Shown here: positions 17,205 to 26,223 of the stretch, piece by piece
Numbering within the stretch: position 1 is the stretch's first letter
Layout: the number at the start of each line of letters is the position of its first letter
Assembly: GCA_944376195.1 (NCBI GenBank)
Contig: CALWBW010000023.1
Span: 1 to 37,570, forward strand
Source of the DNA: an uncultured Clostridia bacterium
GTDB lineage: Bacteria; Bacillota; Clostridia; Oscillospirales; QAMX01
Direction of reading: 5' to 3'
Length of the DNA stretch: 37,570 bases
Notes under the pieces: generated by a model
Database searches by the model: none
What the model was told of the DNA's origin: nothing
The model's input: only the letters and a program-made list of their open reading frames with translations
Program-made: the position numbers and the translations under genes

Positions 17205-17741
17205 ATGGTCATCCTGGTCACAGGCGGCGCGCGGAGCGGGAAAAGCCAATTTGCGCAGAGCCTTTTTGCGGAGAATGAGCGGGTTGTGTATGTGGCGACC
17301 GCGGAAATTTACGACGAGGAAATGGCGCAGCGGGTAAATCTGCACCGCCGGATGCGTCCGGATACCTGGCGTACGGAAGAACGTCCGCGGGAATTGAGCG
17401 GCGTGCTTGCCGGGGAAGAGGGGTGTCTGCTGGACTGTGTAACAGTGCTGACATCGAACATTATGTTTGCCCATACCGCGCAATATGAACGCATACCGCA
17501 AAAAGCGCAGGAAGAAACGGAGGCAGAGGTAAAGCGTCAGCTGGATAGCCTAATCGACGCTGCAAACGACGCCGGATGCCGTCTTGTATTGGTGACGAAT
17601 GAATTGGGTTCCGGCATTGTACCGGAACATCATGTCTCGCGGGTGTTTCGTGATATTGCGGGGCGCGTTAACCAGCATCTTGCCCGGCGCGCGGACCAAG
17701 TTTATTTGTGCGTCAGCGGAATTCCGATAAAAATTAAATAA
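17205..17741 (+). CDS. cobU: Adenosylcobinamide kinase / adenosylcobinamide-phosphate guanylyltransferase
   Basis: A 178-aa bifunctional enzyme that phosphorylates adenosylcobinamide and then transfers GMP from GTP. The P-loop GGARSGKS is at residues 7-14, and the guanylylated histidine is in VNLHRRMRPDTW (H47). 'VTNELGSGIVPEHHVSRVFRD' is the C-terminal family block. With cobS and cobC it covers only the nucleotide-loop/salvage end of the B12 pathway. GGGAGG precedes the ATG. It is followed after 16 nt by the lipid kinase gene. Confidence 0.93.
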   Translation: MVILVTGGARSGKSQFAQSLFAENERVVYVATAEIYDEEMAQRVNLHRRMRPDTWRTEERPRELSGVLAGEEGCLLDCVTVLTSNIMFAHTAQYERIPQKAQEETEAEVKRQLDSLIDAANDAGCRLVLVTNELGSGIVPEHHVSRVFRDIAGRVNQHLARRADQVYLCVSGIPIKIK

Positions 17742-17757
17742 GAGTGAGAAATTCCAG

Positions 17758-18729
17758 ATGAGAAAAGATATTTTTATCATTAACCCGGCAGCCGGAAAAC
17801 GAGACCGGTCTGCAGAACTTGCCGCTCTCATTAAAGGCGTGGCGGAATCACATGGACTTACTTATCAAATATATATCACCGAGTATAAGGGACACGCAAT
17901 TCAGATTGTAGAACGGGAGGCGGGGACAAATGATTCGGATCTCTGCCGGTTTTATGCCTGCGGCGGTGACGGAACGCTGAACGAGGTGGTCTGCGGCGCA
18001 GCAGGGCATGGGAATGTCCAGGTGGCGTGTTATCCTTGCGGCACGGGCAATGATTTTATCAAAATTTTTGAAGGGCAAGAGCAGTTTCTTGATATGGATG
18101 CATTGATTGAGGCCGACGCTGTTCCTCTCGATCTGATTCAGATGAATAATAAGTTCGCCATTAACTTATGTTCGGCTGGAATCGACGCACGTGTCGCCGA
18201 TTGGGTGAAACGCAATCACCGCAAAGTTCCGTTAACGGGGAAGCCGGTTTATGATTTGTCGCTTGTCGTCAACTTTTTTGGACGTATTTCCCGTTATTAT
18301 GAAGTGGAATTGGACGGAGAACGCTTGGATGGCGAATATTCCATCCTGGTTGCGGCTTCCGGGCGTTATTACGGCGGTGGATTCTATGCAATTCCCGAGG
18401 CGGAGCCTGATGATGGTTTACTTGATTTTCTGTTAATTCGTAAAGTCGGACATTTGGATTTGTTACGATTTATTGGGAAGTATCAAGCGGGTTTGCACAA
18501 TGAATTGGGAGAGTTTCAAGTTTACCGGCGCGGACGGAAACTGGTTCTGCGCAGCCGGAATCCGGAACCTTGCAATTATGATGGAGAGATTCTGCGTACG
18601 AAAGAAACCGTGATTCAGCTGGCACCGTGGAAACTGTCAGTAGTGATGCCGAAAGGTAGCTGCATTGCCCGGTCCCAAAAAGAAAAATTGAGATATAGTG
18701 AGAAAACAGGAATAAGAAATAGCAAATAG
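17758..18729 (+). CDS. Diacylglycerol kinase / YegS-like lipid kinase
   Basis: A 323-aa DAGK_cat-family protein: N-terminal FIINPAAGK and the nucleotide-binding GGDGTLNEV (GGDGT at 69-73), then GTGNDF near residue 100. The C-terminal beta domain has 'VAASGRYYGGGFYAIPEAEPDDGLLDF'-type sequence. DgkB-type enzymes phosphorylate diacylglycerol in lipoteichoic-acid recycling, and related members act on other lipids. It is probably co-transcribed with cobU, but no functional link is evident. Confidence 0.88.
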   Translation: MRKDIFIINPAAGKRDRSAELAALIKGVAESHGLTYQIYITEYKGHAIQIVEREAGTNDSDLCRFYACGGDGTLNEVVCGAAGHGNVQVACYPCGTGNDFIKIFEGQEQFLDMDALIEADAVPLDLIQMNNKFAINLCSAGIDARVADWVKRNHRKVPLTGKPVYDLSLVVNFFGRISRYYEVELDGERLDGEYSILVAASGRYYGGGFYAIPEAEPDDGLLDFLLIRKVGHLDLLRFIGKYQAGLHNELGEFQVYRRGRKLVLRSRNPEPCNYDGEILRTKETVIQLAPWKLSVVMPKGSCIARSQKEKLRYSEKTGIRNSK

Positions 18730-18792
18730 GATATAATTTGTGAAGAAGGAGAATTGTGCCGGTTTTTTCATGGATGCCCCAATTCAGAACGC

Positions 18793-18821
18793 TTGCGAAA
18801 TGAGGGGCAATGCCTTATCAT
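18793..18821 (+). promoter_or_regulatory. groESL promoter
   Basis: TTGCGA (18793-18798), a 17-bp spacer and TATCAT (18816-18821). The start site is expected near 18828, at the edge of the CIRCE element. Confidence 0.7.
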
Positions 18822-18829
18822 ATATAGTG

Positions 18830-18856
18830 TTAGCACTCAAGAGAACAGAGTGCCAA
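18830..18856 (+). promoter_or_regulatory. CIRCE element (HrcA operator)
   Basis: TTAGCACTC, a 9-nt spacer, then GAGTGCCAA. It differs from the perfect palindrome by one base. It is the binding site of the heat-shock repressor HrcA, which itself is not in the window. Confidence 0.95.
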
Positions 18857-18926
18857 AAATGCCAGTCGAGGGTATTTGAAACCCCGGTCGATACAAAAAA
18901 GAGAACAGTGCTATCAGGAGGGATAA

Positions 18927-20866
<1,940 letters not shown>

Positions 20867-20921
20867 GCTATAGCTGCTAACCCTTGAAATTGCTGGACTT
20901 TTGGACTCTGGAACAAGCGAT

Positions 20922-20943
20922 TTAAGCCAAACTTAAGCCAATT
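20922..20943 (+). repeat. Left attachment-site repeat (attL candidate)
   Basis: Two TTAAGCCAA units in tandem ending in ...CTTAAGCCAATT. It matches 30117-30139 except for one A in the spacer. It lies about 55 bp after groEL. Confidence 0.6.
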
Positions 20944-20976
20944 AGTCAGCGATTTTGGATAGTGTAACACAAAAGG

Positions 20977-21011
20977 TCGGCACTCACTGGTGTAGTGGGT
21001 GCCGATTTTTT
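20977..21011 (+). terminator. Rho-independent terminator downstream of attL
   Basis: TCGGCACTCACT and AGTGGGTGCCGA form a 12-bp stem (one G-T pair) with loop GGTGT, followed by TTTTTT. It lies just inside the element and would stop read-through from groEL. Confidence 0.85.
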
Positions 21012-21022
21012 GCATTCTGCGG

Positions 21023-21054
21023 ACAAACAAAACGCCGCCCCATTAAAGGACGGC
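21023..21054 (-). terminator. Terminator of the small RHH gene
   Basis: On the minus strand GCCGTCC-tttaat-GGGGCGGC followed by GTTTTGTTT, starting 2 nt after the stop codon. Confidence 0.6.
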
Positions 21055-21055
21055 A

Positions 21056-21235
21056 TCAGTTATCTTTTTCGCTATCTTCCATATTGGCAAGTGCAAAGGT
21101 GATACATTGGTTAATCAACTCATTCCGGGATATACCGATTTCAGCGGCCTTGTTATCAATCTCTGCAAGTATATCTGTCGAAATTCGCATGGAGATAACT
21201 TCTTTCTCTGGTTTTCTTGGAATAAAGCTTGCCAC
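21056..21235 (-). CDS. Small ribbon-helix-helix (CopG/MetJ-type) DNA-binding protein
   Basis: A 59-aa reading frame from a GTG. Residues about 14-50 read VISMRISTDILAEIDNKAAE then IGISRNELINQCITFAL: a beta-strand with alternating residues followed by two helices, the ribbon-helix-helix pattern. It is probably a dimeric repressor, transcribed divergently from the 532-aa gene whose promoter carries an inverted repeat. The start is uncertain. The frame stays open 14 codons further, and an ATT at 21259 has AAAGGA at ideal spacing; an internal ATG gives 44 aa. Antitoxin or plain repressor are both possible. Confidence 0.7.
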   Translation of the reverse strand: MASFIPRKPEKEVISMRISTDILAEIDNKAAEIGISRNELINQCITFALANMEDSEKDN

Positions 21236-21252
21236 TTCACCACCGCCTTCCC

Positions 21253-21281
21253 TTGCAATATTGTATCCTTTTTGCTATACT
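21253..21281 (+). promoter_or_regulatory. Promoter of the 532-aa gene
   Basis: TTGCAA (21253-21258), a 17-bp spacer and TATACT (21276-21281). It overlaps the 5' end of the divergent RHH gene. Confidence 0.75.
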
Positions 21282-21289
21282 CAATCTAT

Positions 21290-21317
21290 ATTCTAAATTA
21301 GATAGCTTAATTAGAAT
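21290..21317. promoter_or_regulatory. Inverted-repeat operator candidate
   Basis: ATTCTAA (21290-21296) and TTAGAAT (21311-21317), a perfect 7-bp inverted repeat with a 14-bp centre. It covers the start site of the promoter at 21253-21281. The divergent RHH protein is the natural candidate to bind it. Confidence 0.5.
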
Positions 21318-21339
21318 ACACAAGCGGGAGGTAAAGCGT

Positions 21340-22938
21340 ATGTCTGAACTGTGTGTTAGATTCTTAGGGAAAGAATACTCTTTTCCGCTGGAATTAAAGA
21401 AGTATGTAGAGTATTGTAATGAGTTTAATCAAATCAACCGTAGGTTGGAAGCTGCCTTAGTAGAAACCTCAAAAAAGCCCCCGATGGGAAAAGATGATGA
21501 ACCGAATGCGCTGGAAGATTTGGAAAAACCGTTAAAACAGGCAATGGTGCAAGAAGGGAGGCATATTATTTCCCGCTTGGCAAGTGACGGTATTTTCAAT
21601 ATTGTTGAAAGCGATGTCATCGAAAATAACAAAGGCTATATTCATTATTGCAAGACCTATGAAAAGTTATGGGAAGGCATTCGGGCAATAATGTCAAAAA
21701 TGCTTGAGTCTTATGCTCAAGGTGTAGATCAGGCTTATAGTTCTGCTTCGTCAAAAATCACCGGCACAGGACTCCGCTTGTACTCAAACAGTCTCATTTC
21801 TCATGCAACCTTCGCAGCGATGGAGTTAAGCGCAATCCGAAAGCAGTCTGCCGAAGCGGAAAAAGAATATTCCGCAGCAATTGATAGTTGTTATAATAAT
21901 TGCCGCTCATATCAAGACAGGGAAATCCTAAAGCTATTGGTCGAAAAGGTTTATCCCGAAATTGCTACCGCCTTTTCTCTTTTCGTTTCTGAACTGATGG
22001 AATTTTACCTTGGCAAACTTAGCGAACATTCTCTCTTCGACTACACTAAAGTAAAGGCATACAGTGTTAAGCGTTCGGGTGAATTGCTCAATAATCTGTC
22101 AATTGTTGAGGGGAAGCAAAGCGTTATCGAAGAGGCATTTAAGGCTTGTCCATATAACCCTGATGTTTATATTAAGTCTTTTGCTCTTGACGCATTTGAT
22201 GCAGAAACCTTTGCTACTGCGCAAGAATTTAAGCAGGACACCGTGTTAATCGTTGAACTGGAAACCTATTGCAAGGAGCATCTATCCGAATTTGGTAAGG
22301 TAAAACAGCTTTGCGGTATAATTTCTAAAAATACAAATCAGCCTCTGTCTGCTCTGCTTAGTGAGCAATATAATCCAACTGTAAAACTGATTGAACACAG
22401 CTATGCTGAATTAAAGGAAGTTCAGGGCGATCCGAAACTTTTAGACCGCTGGATCAGGAAAAATGTCTGCCAGCAAACGAAGGATATTATAAAATATACT
22501 GCTGACGAAATCCATGATAAGGTGCAATCAGCCATCAACAATATTGTTCCTGAAGAAGTATTCTCAAATCTTGCAGGAGTAGGTCTATTAGTGCCTTCGT
22601 CACTGCACAATGAAGATAGCAATGCTGTTCAGCGAGATATTATCAATACTGAGTATGTCGAAGCCCTGTCAAACTGTGTAAATGCGTATGTTGCCGAGGC
22701 GATTGAGCGAAAGGGAAAATACGATCAGGCTTATTCTGATTACAGCGCAGAAGTACAGCGTCAAAAAAAGGTCATAGATGACAAGAAAGAAGAATTGCGC
22801 TCTGTCAAATTATTCAACTTCTCACTGAAAAAGAGCCTAAAAGCAGAAATTGACGAGTTGGAACGCAATCTTTCCCAACACTGCAAAATCAATGATCCTG
22901 TTAGTTTTCGGAAATCCTTTGAGAATATGTATCAATGA
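21340..22938 (+). CDS. Uncharacterised 532-aa cargo protein
   Basis: Not recognised. The protein is mostly helical. It has no signal peptide, no clear membrane segment and no P-loop or nuclease motif that I can see. Residues about 1-50 form a charged opening domain. A Gly/Ser-rich stretch around 110-135 (YSSASSKITGTGLRLYSNS) precedes a long helical part. A segment near 245-270 has CPYNPDVYI followed by a repeat-like helix pair (TPR/SEL-like feel). Residues about 455-515 form a Lys/Glu-rich coiled coil. GGGAGG precedes the ATG at 21340. It is controlled by its own promoter with an operator, divergent from an RHH gene. It may be a cargo function such as defence or host interference (inference only). 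Confidence 0.75.
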   Translation: MSELCVRFLGKEYSFPLELKKYVEYCNEFNQINRRLEAALVETSKKPPMGKDDEPNALEDLEKPLKQAMVQEGRHIISRLASDGIFNIVESDVIENNKGYIHYCKTYEKLWEGIRAIMSKMLESYAQGVDQAYSSASSKITGTGLRLYSNSLISHATFAAMELSAIRKQSAEAEKEYSAAIDSCYNNCRSYQDREILKLLVEKVYPEIATAFSLFVSELMEFYLGKLSEHSLFDYTKVKAYSVKRSGELLNNLSIVEGKQSVIEEAFKACPYNPDVYIKSFALDAFDAETFATAQEFKQDTVLIVELETYCKEHLSEFGKVKQLCGIISKNTNQPLSALLSEQYNPTVKLIEHSYAELKEVQGDPKLLDRWIRKNVCQQTKDIIKYTADEIHDKVQSAINNIVPEEVFSNLAGVGLLVPSSLHNEDSNAVQRDIINTEYVEALSNCVNAYVAEAIERKGKYDQAYSDYSAEVQRQKKVIDDKKEELRSVKLFNFSLKKSLKAEIDELERNLSQHCKINDPVSFRKSFENMYQ

Positions 22939-23080
22939 TATTTCCATCGGCATCAAAAATGTGTCCGTATGTTGAGCGGGTGTACTTAGCCCCGCCAGCA
23001 AAACAAAAACTTCCAAAAAGTGTAAAGCACCCCCTACCCTATAACAAATCCCCTGTCCAATCTCGGGCAGGGGATCGTTT
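22939..23080. other. Intergenic stretch between convergent genes
   Basis: Holds the terminator at 23047-23080. On the minus strand a start-less open frame (roughly 22916-23040) could encode a tail such as KYTRSTYGHIFDADGN. It may be a gene remnant but is too short to call. Confidence 0.3.
23047..23080 (+). terminator. Terminator after the 532-aa gene
   Basis: ATCCCCTGTCC and GGGCAGGGGAT pair around AATCTC, followed by CGTTTTTA. It serves the plus-strand gene and abuts the 3' end of the convergent recombinase gene. Confidence 0.75.
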
Positions 23081-23761
23081 TTATTGTCGCAACTCTTTCT
23101 TGTATCGGTAAAAGGTATTCCGGGCAAGCCCTGTTAGCTGCATAACTTCGGCATCGGTCAAGCTACCGTTAAAATCCCGTGAATGCTTCCTGATAATCTC
23201 TTTGGCTGCAATGCTTTTCTTAGTTGTCAACTTTGCACCCTTTGGTTGTCCGATCTGCTTACCGTTCAACCGTGCTGTTTCTATTCCTTCTCTTGTGCGC
23301 TGGTGTAGATCGTCAACTTCCTTTTGTGCCTGAGCAAATGCGGCAATGATTTGTTCCCGGCGCAGCACTTTCAAATACTCATTGATGGCAGCAAGTATAA
23401 TGTCAACACTTGTTCCTGTCATGGGTACACCTTCCGACAATGCCTTCTCATAGGTCGCAGTATCAATATAATGCTCCTTCAAGAACACAAGATGTATTCC
23501 CTTGTTATACAGTTGTTCATATAGTTCAATACCTTCTTCTGCATTACGGCTCATTCTGCTAACGCTGTCAAATACAATCATGTCACCTTGCTTGACTGTC
23601 TTAATCAGCTTTTCAAACTCTTTGCGTCCCTCTACCTTTGTCCCAGTAAAGGCTTCCTGCACAATGATTGCATCCGAGTATTCTGCCAATATATTCCGCA
23701 ATTGCCTGTCAATTGACTGTTCTTTCCGACTTATGCGACAATAGCCGTATGTTTTACCCAT
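23081..23761 (-). CDS. Serine recombinase (resolvase/invertase family)
   Basis: A 226-aa protein. The N-terminal catalytic domain has YGYCRISRKEQS with the nucleophilic Ser near residue 11 and FDSVSRMSRNAEEG near 65. The long helix E comes next, then a C-terminal helix-turn-helix (SLTDAEVMQLTGLARNTFYRYK, about 200-222) that binds the res/inversion site. Resolvases resolve cointegrates or multimers. Here, beside a Rep-like gene, it suggests a plasmid past. AGGTGT precedes the ATG. It is not a large serine integrase. Confidence 0.93.
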   Translation of the reverse strand: MGKTYGYCRISRKEQSIDRQLRNILAEYSDAIIVQEAFTGTKVEGRKEFEKLIKTVKQGDMIVFDSVSRMSRNAEEGIELYEQLYNKGIHLVFLKEHYIDTATYEKALSEGVPMTGTSVDIILAAINEYLKVLRREQIIAAFAQAQKEVDDLHQRTREGIETARLNGKQIGQPKGAKLTTKKSIAAKEIIRKHSRDFNGSLTDAEVMQLTGLARNTFYRYKKELRQ

Positions 23762-23826
23762 ATCAATGACACCTCTTAAATTCCCGGAAAGTATGTTAAA
23801 TAACGCTCGTTAGATTTGATATATTA

Positions 23827-23855
23827 TTTGTACCTTCATAGCGTGAATTTGTCAA
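23827..23855 (-). promoter_or_regulatory. Promoter of the serine recombinase gene
   Basis: On the minus strand TTGACA (23850-23855), a 17-bp spacer and TACAAA (23827-23832). AT-rich inverted segments with AACGAGCGTT follow at about 23795-23815, possibly part of a recombination site. Confidence 0.6.
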
Positions 23856-23943
23856 GCGGTTTTAATACAATTCTCGGAAACCTCACTTTTGATACTGCCA
23901 CAAGGACAAAAGAAATCAGACCCCATTTTTCTTGTATTTCTGG

Positions 23944-24138
23944 TTATTTGCTGGTTTGTTCTCGCTCCATTGTTTCAGTAATCGCCCGTTTAATAAAACC
24001 GTTAACGCTTTCCCCTTGTTTGTCGGCGTGTGATTTTATTCTTTCATAGTCTGATATAGTCACATCAAGCGGTATTCGCTTTAGTTTTGTTTTCTGGTAC
24101 TCATATAAATATTCCTTCCGTTTGTCACTCATTGCCAT
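23944..24138 (-). CDS. Ribbon-helix-helix regulator, 64 aa
   Basis: A 64-aa basic protein: KLKRIPLDVTISDYERIKSH (beta-strand plus first helix), then a second helix around SVNGFIKRAITETMER. This is the CopG/Arc-like fold common in plasmids and ICEs. The start at 24138 is preceded by GGAGGTG; an upstream ATG lacks one. Three TTATGTACATAA-type palindromes lie between it and the divergent operon and overlap both promoters, so it is probably an autorepressor that also controls the 89-aa gene. Confidence 0.85.
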   Translation of the reverse strand: MAMSDKRKEYLYEYQKTKLKRIPLDVTISDYERIKSHADKQGESVNGFIKRAITETMEREQTSK

Positions 24139-24164
24139 GTAATCACCTCCAATTAACACGATCA

Positions 24165-24193
24165 ATTATAGCATAATCGAAAAGATATGTACA
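24165..24193 (-). promoter_or_regulatory. Promoter of the 64-aa RHH gene
   Basis: An extended -10 TGCTATAAT (TATAAT at 24165-24170 read on the minus strand) lies 17 bp from TGTACA (24188-24193). The -35 hexamer is the centre of the first palindrome. Confidence 0.65.
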
Positions 24194-24260
24194 TAACAAA
24201 AATGGACAAAAAGTTATGTACATAATTGTACATTCTACCACTTGAATGTTATGTACATAA
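24186..24260. promoter_or_regulatory. Three TATGTACATA palindromes (operators)
   Basis: Copies are at 24186-24195 (TATGTACATA), 24214-24225 and 24249-24260 (both TTATGTACATAA). A partial GTACAT lies at 24228-24233. The outer copies overlap the -35 of the minus promoter and the spacer of the plus promoter. Confidence 0.75.
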
Positions 24261-24270
24261 CTGCTATAAT
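24242..24270 (+). promoter_or_regulatory. Promoter of the 89-/229-/235-aa gene set
   Basis: TTGAAT (24242-24247), a 17-bp spacer and TATAAT (24265-24270). The spacer contains a palindromic operator copy. Confidence 0.75.
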
Positions 24271-24276
24271 ATAATC

Positions 24277-24373
24277 AAGCAAGAGGGAACAGGGAAACGC
24301 ATTCCCCAGTAGGCCAGCGGCACGAACGGACTCACGCCCCTGTTCCCAAAATAAAACAAAGGTGGTAAATGAT
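24277..24373 (+). ncRNA. Structured 5' leader of the 89-aa gene
   Basis: GGGAACAGGG (24285-24294) and CCCTGTTCCC (24338-24347) form a perfect 10-bp stem near the 5' end of the transcript. It encloses a 43-nt GC-rich loop with further pairing potential (GGC/GCC segments). No T-run follows, so it is not a terminator. It may be a cis-regulatory RNA or a separate DNA site; the class is not recognised. Confidence 0.5.
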
Positions 24374-24643
24374 ATGTCTACAATCGAACTGGAAAGCAAA
24401 TGCCGGGAACTGCGTCAACTGCAAGCCCTGATTGACGAAGCGCAGCAGGAGGCCGAAGCCATCAAAAACGCTATCAAGGCCAGTATGGGCGATTGTGAGA
24501 GCCTTCAGGCGGGGGAGTATAAAATCTCATGGAAGCCCGTAGAAACTGCCAGAATCGATACCGCAAGCCTCAAAAAGCATTGTCCTGAACTTGCAGCTAT
24601 CTACACCAAAACCACCATTATACGGCGGTTTATCGTGGCTTAA
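24374..24643 (+). CDS. Small phage-type conserved protein, 89 aa
   Basis: An N-terminal coiled helix (ELESKCRELRQLQALIDEAQ), then a short beta part (GEYKISWKPVETARIDTASLKK) and a C-terminal TKTTIIRRF. Similar small proteins are often found in Firmicute prophages near recombination or endonuclease genes (YqaJ neighbourhood; recalled, not searched). No such nuclease is present here. AAAGGTGG precedes the ATG at 24374. It is the first gene of the operator-controlled set. Confidence 0.8.
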   Translation: MSTIELESKCRELRQLQALIDEAQQEAEAIKNAIKASMGDCESLQAGEYKISWKPVETARIDTASLKKHCPELAAIYTKTTIIRRFIVA

Positions 24644-24700
24644 TTCAACGGCTGACCTATCGGCCTGACGGGGAAAATCAAACAAAGGAGATTACACATC

Positions 24701-25390
24701 ATGAAAGATTCTTCGCTGCTCGCCTTCCTTGCTCTGCTCTCAAACTATGACTATTTCCGCATCCAGCAGGAGGACAAGCCGCCTTTTTACTCTACGGGTA
24801 TTGACCGCTCTTGCGGATGGGTATTGCGCTTTGATAGGAAGTTTGCTACGCCTGTTTATTCCGAAGGTGAATTGTCCGATGTGAGAGCAGTTAGCGATAA
24901 TGAGTATGATTGTACCATTGGCAGCTATACATACCATATCCAAACACTGCACATGAAGCCCGCTCGTATTCCACACCACAAGCATAAAGCATGGAACAGC
25001 ATTGCTAATTTTGCAAGTGTGGAGTATATCAGTCCTGACAAGTCCAGATATGACAGCGAAACAGGTTGCGTGTTTTTGGTTGTTGATCCTGACAGTCTGG
25101 GCGAACTCACACCAATCGAACAGGCGCAGATCAAGAGCCTAATCAATGTGCAACTTAAAGGATGCGGCAGCGGGAAACAGGTTTGTAGAACTGTATATTA
25201 TCAATGTGATCCGCTCGATACCCGGCAAATCATTTATACTGGTATGTATGATCTGGAAACCAGAAAGCCAGCAACAAAGGTAATGGCATACAACACCAAT
25301 CTTGCGCAATCCATGACCGCAGCCGAAGTTAAGAAGTATTCTGCTCTGTTGGAACTGGCAAGGCGGTATTACACTGCGCAGATTGCTTGA
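24701..25390 (+). CDS. Uncharacterised 229-aa protein
   Basis: Not recognised. A soluble, mixed alpha/beta-looking protein rich in Tyr and Asp, with no membrane segment. Residues 1-20 could form an amphipathic helix. A central HHKHKAW segment (about 91-97) and a Cys-bearing stretch (GCGSGKQVCRTVYYQC, about 154-169) stand out but do not form a recognisable metal site. AAGGAG precedes the ATG. It is co-directional with the 89-aa gene and followed by the 235-aa gene after about 55 nt. Confidence 0.75.
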   Translation: MKDSSLLAFLALLSNYDYFRIQQEDKPPFYSTGIDRSCGWVLRFDRKFATPVYSEGELSDVRAVSDNEYDCTIGSYTYHIQTLHMKPARIPHHKHKAWNSIANFASVEYISPDKSRYDSETGCVFLVVDPDSLGELTPIEQAQIKSLINVQLKGCGSGKQVCRTVYYQCDPLDTRQIIYTGMYDLETRKPATKVMAYNTNLAQSMTAAEVKKYSALLELARRYYTAQIA

Positions 25391-25446
25391 CAGTCAATTT
25401 CCTGTGCAATACAATAACAATAGCGAGTAATACAGGAGGTGCTTCC

Positions 25447-26154
25447 ATGCTGTTTGAATCCTTATATCTTCTGTTCTCTCTCGGCAGTGAGAAAGCCCAG
25501 CAGAACGCCGTAGCTCGACAGGTGGAGCAATGGGATCGAGAATTAAGGCAAATGGATGTATGGGACAGTGCAGAACGGCAAATAAAAGAGCATTGCAATT
25601 TCTATAACAAAACAGTACTACCAAAGAGAAAAGAGTTTATTTACTTCGCCGGAAACAAGGACAAAAGTAGAAACATAAGCATGGTTGACATTCAGGCAAA
25701 CCGGGAATATTGGAGCAGCGGATTAAGCCCACAGGATTTTGCTGTGAAGTACTTTCGCAAGAAGTTTTTAGATAATCCACTTTGGGAAAGCGAGTATGAA
25801 TCTTATTGGCCGGGTTTCACCGAAAACAAAGACCTCTATCTGTTTGATCGAGAGGGAACGGAAACACATTTCACATTGTATGCTTACTATGGAGATCTCC
25901 ATAAACAGGATCATGCGAAGTATCGTGTGATACGCTATTACAGCAGCGGAAATACAAACGCAGAAGAAATAGTATTCAGGATCACAGAGGAAAGCAAAAA
26001 GATGAAAAAGGTTACTGGATGCCTACACACAAAGCCGCATGGAAACTATAAGTTCTCGTTTTATATTGAAGATACGGCAAGCGAAGATCAAATCAAACAA
26101 AAAGTTGATGAACTGCTACAAATCTCGGTAGACTATTCCATAAAGGATGTTTAA
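25447..26154 (+). CDS. Uncharacterised 235-aa protein
   Basis: Not recognised. The first 15 residues are hydrophobic (MLFESLYLLFSLGSEKA) but too short for a typical membrane helix. The rest is charged and soluble, with aromatic-rich parts (ESEYESYWPGF, about 117-127). 'YKFSFYIEDTAS' occurs near the C-terminus. AGGAGGTG precedes the ATG at 25447; 20 in-frame codons upstream lack one. It is the last gene before a strong terminator. Confidence 0.75.
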   Translation: MLFESLYLLFSLGSEKAQQNAVARQVEQWDRELRQMDVWDSAERQIKEHCNFYNKTVLPKRKEFIYFAGNKDKSRNISMVDIQANREYWSSGLSPQDFAVKYFRKKFLDNPLWESEYESYWPGFTENKDLYLFDREGTETHFTLYAYYGDLHKQDHAKYRVIRYYSSGNTNAEEIVFRITEESKKMKKVTGCLHTKPHGNYKFSFYIEDTASEDQIKQKVDELLQISVDYSIKDV

Positions 26155-26184
26155 ACTCAATCAATTGCCAGCCAAAACAAATTA

Positions 26185-26223
26185 AACCGTCCCGCTCAAT
26201 ATAAGAGTAGGACGGTTTTTTTG
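26185..26223 (+). terminator. Terminator after the 235-aa gene
   Basis: ACCGTCC (26186-26192) and GGACGGT (26210-26216) form the stem, followed by seven Ts. It could also weakly stop the minus-strand transcript from the promoter at 26351-26379. Confidence 0.85.

Noticed and set aside
20955-21296. Plus-strand frame of 113 codons at the left end of the element
   Set aside because: It covers a terminator and lies antisense to a convincing RHH gene; no ribosome site.
22916-23040. Minus-strand start-less frame with a protein-like tail (KYTRSTYGHIFDADGN)
   Set aside because: It may be a fragment of a lost gene, but it has no start, it overlaps the end of the 532-aa gene and is too short to support.
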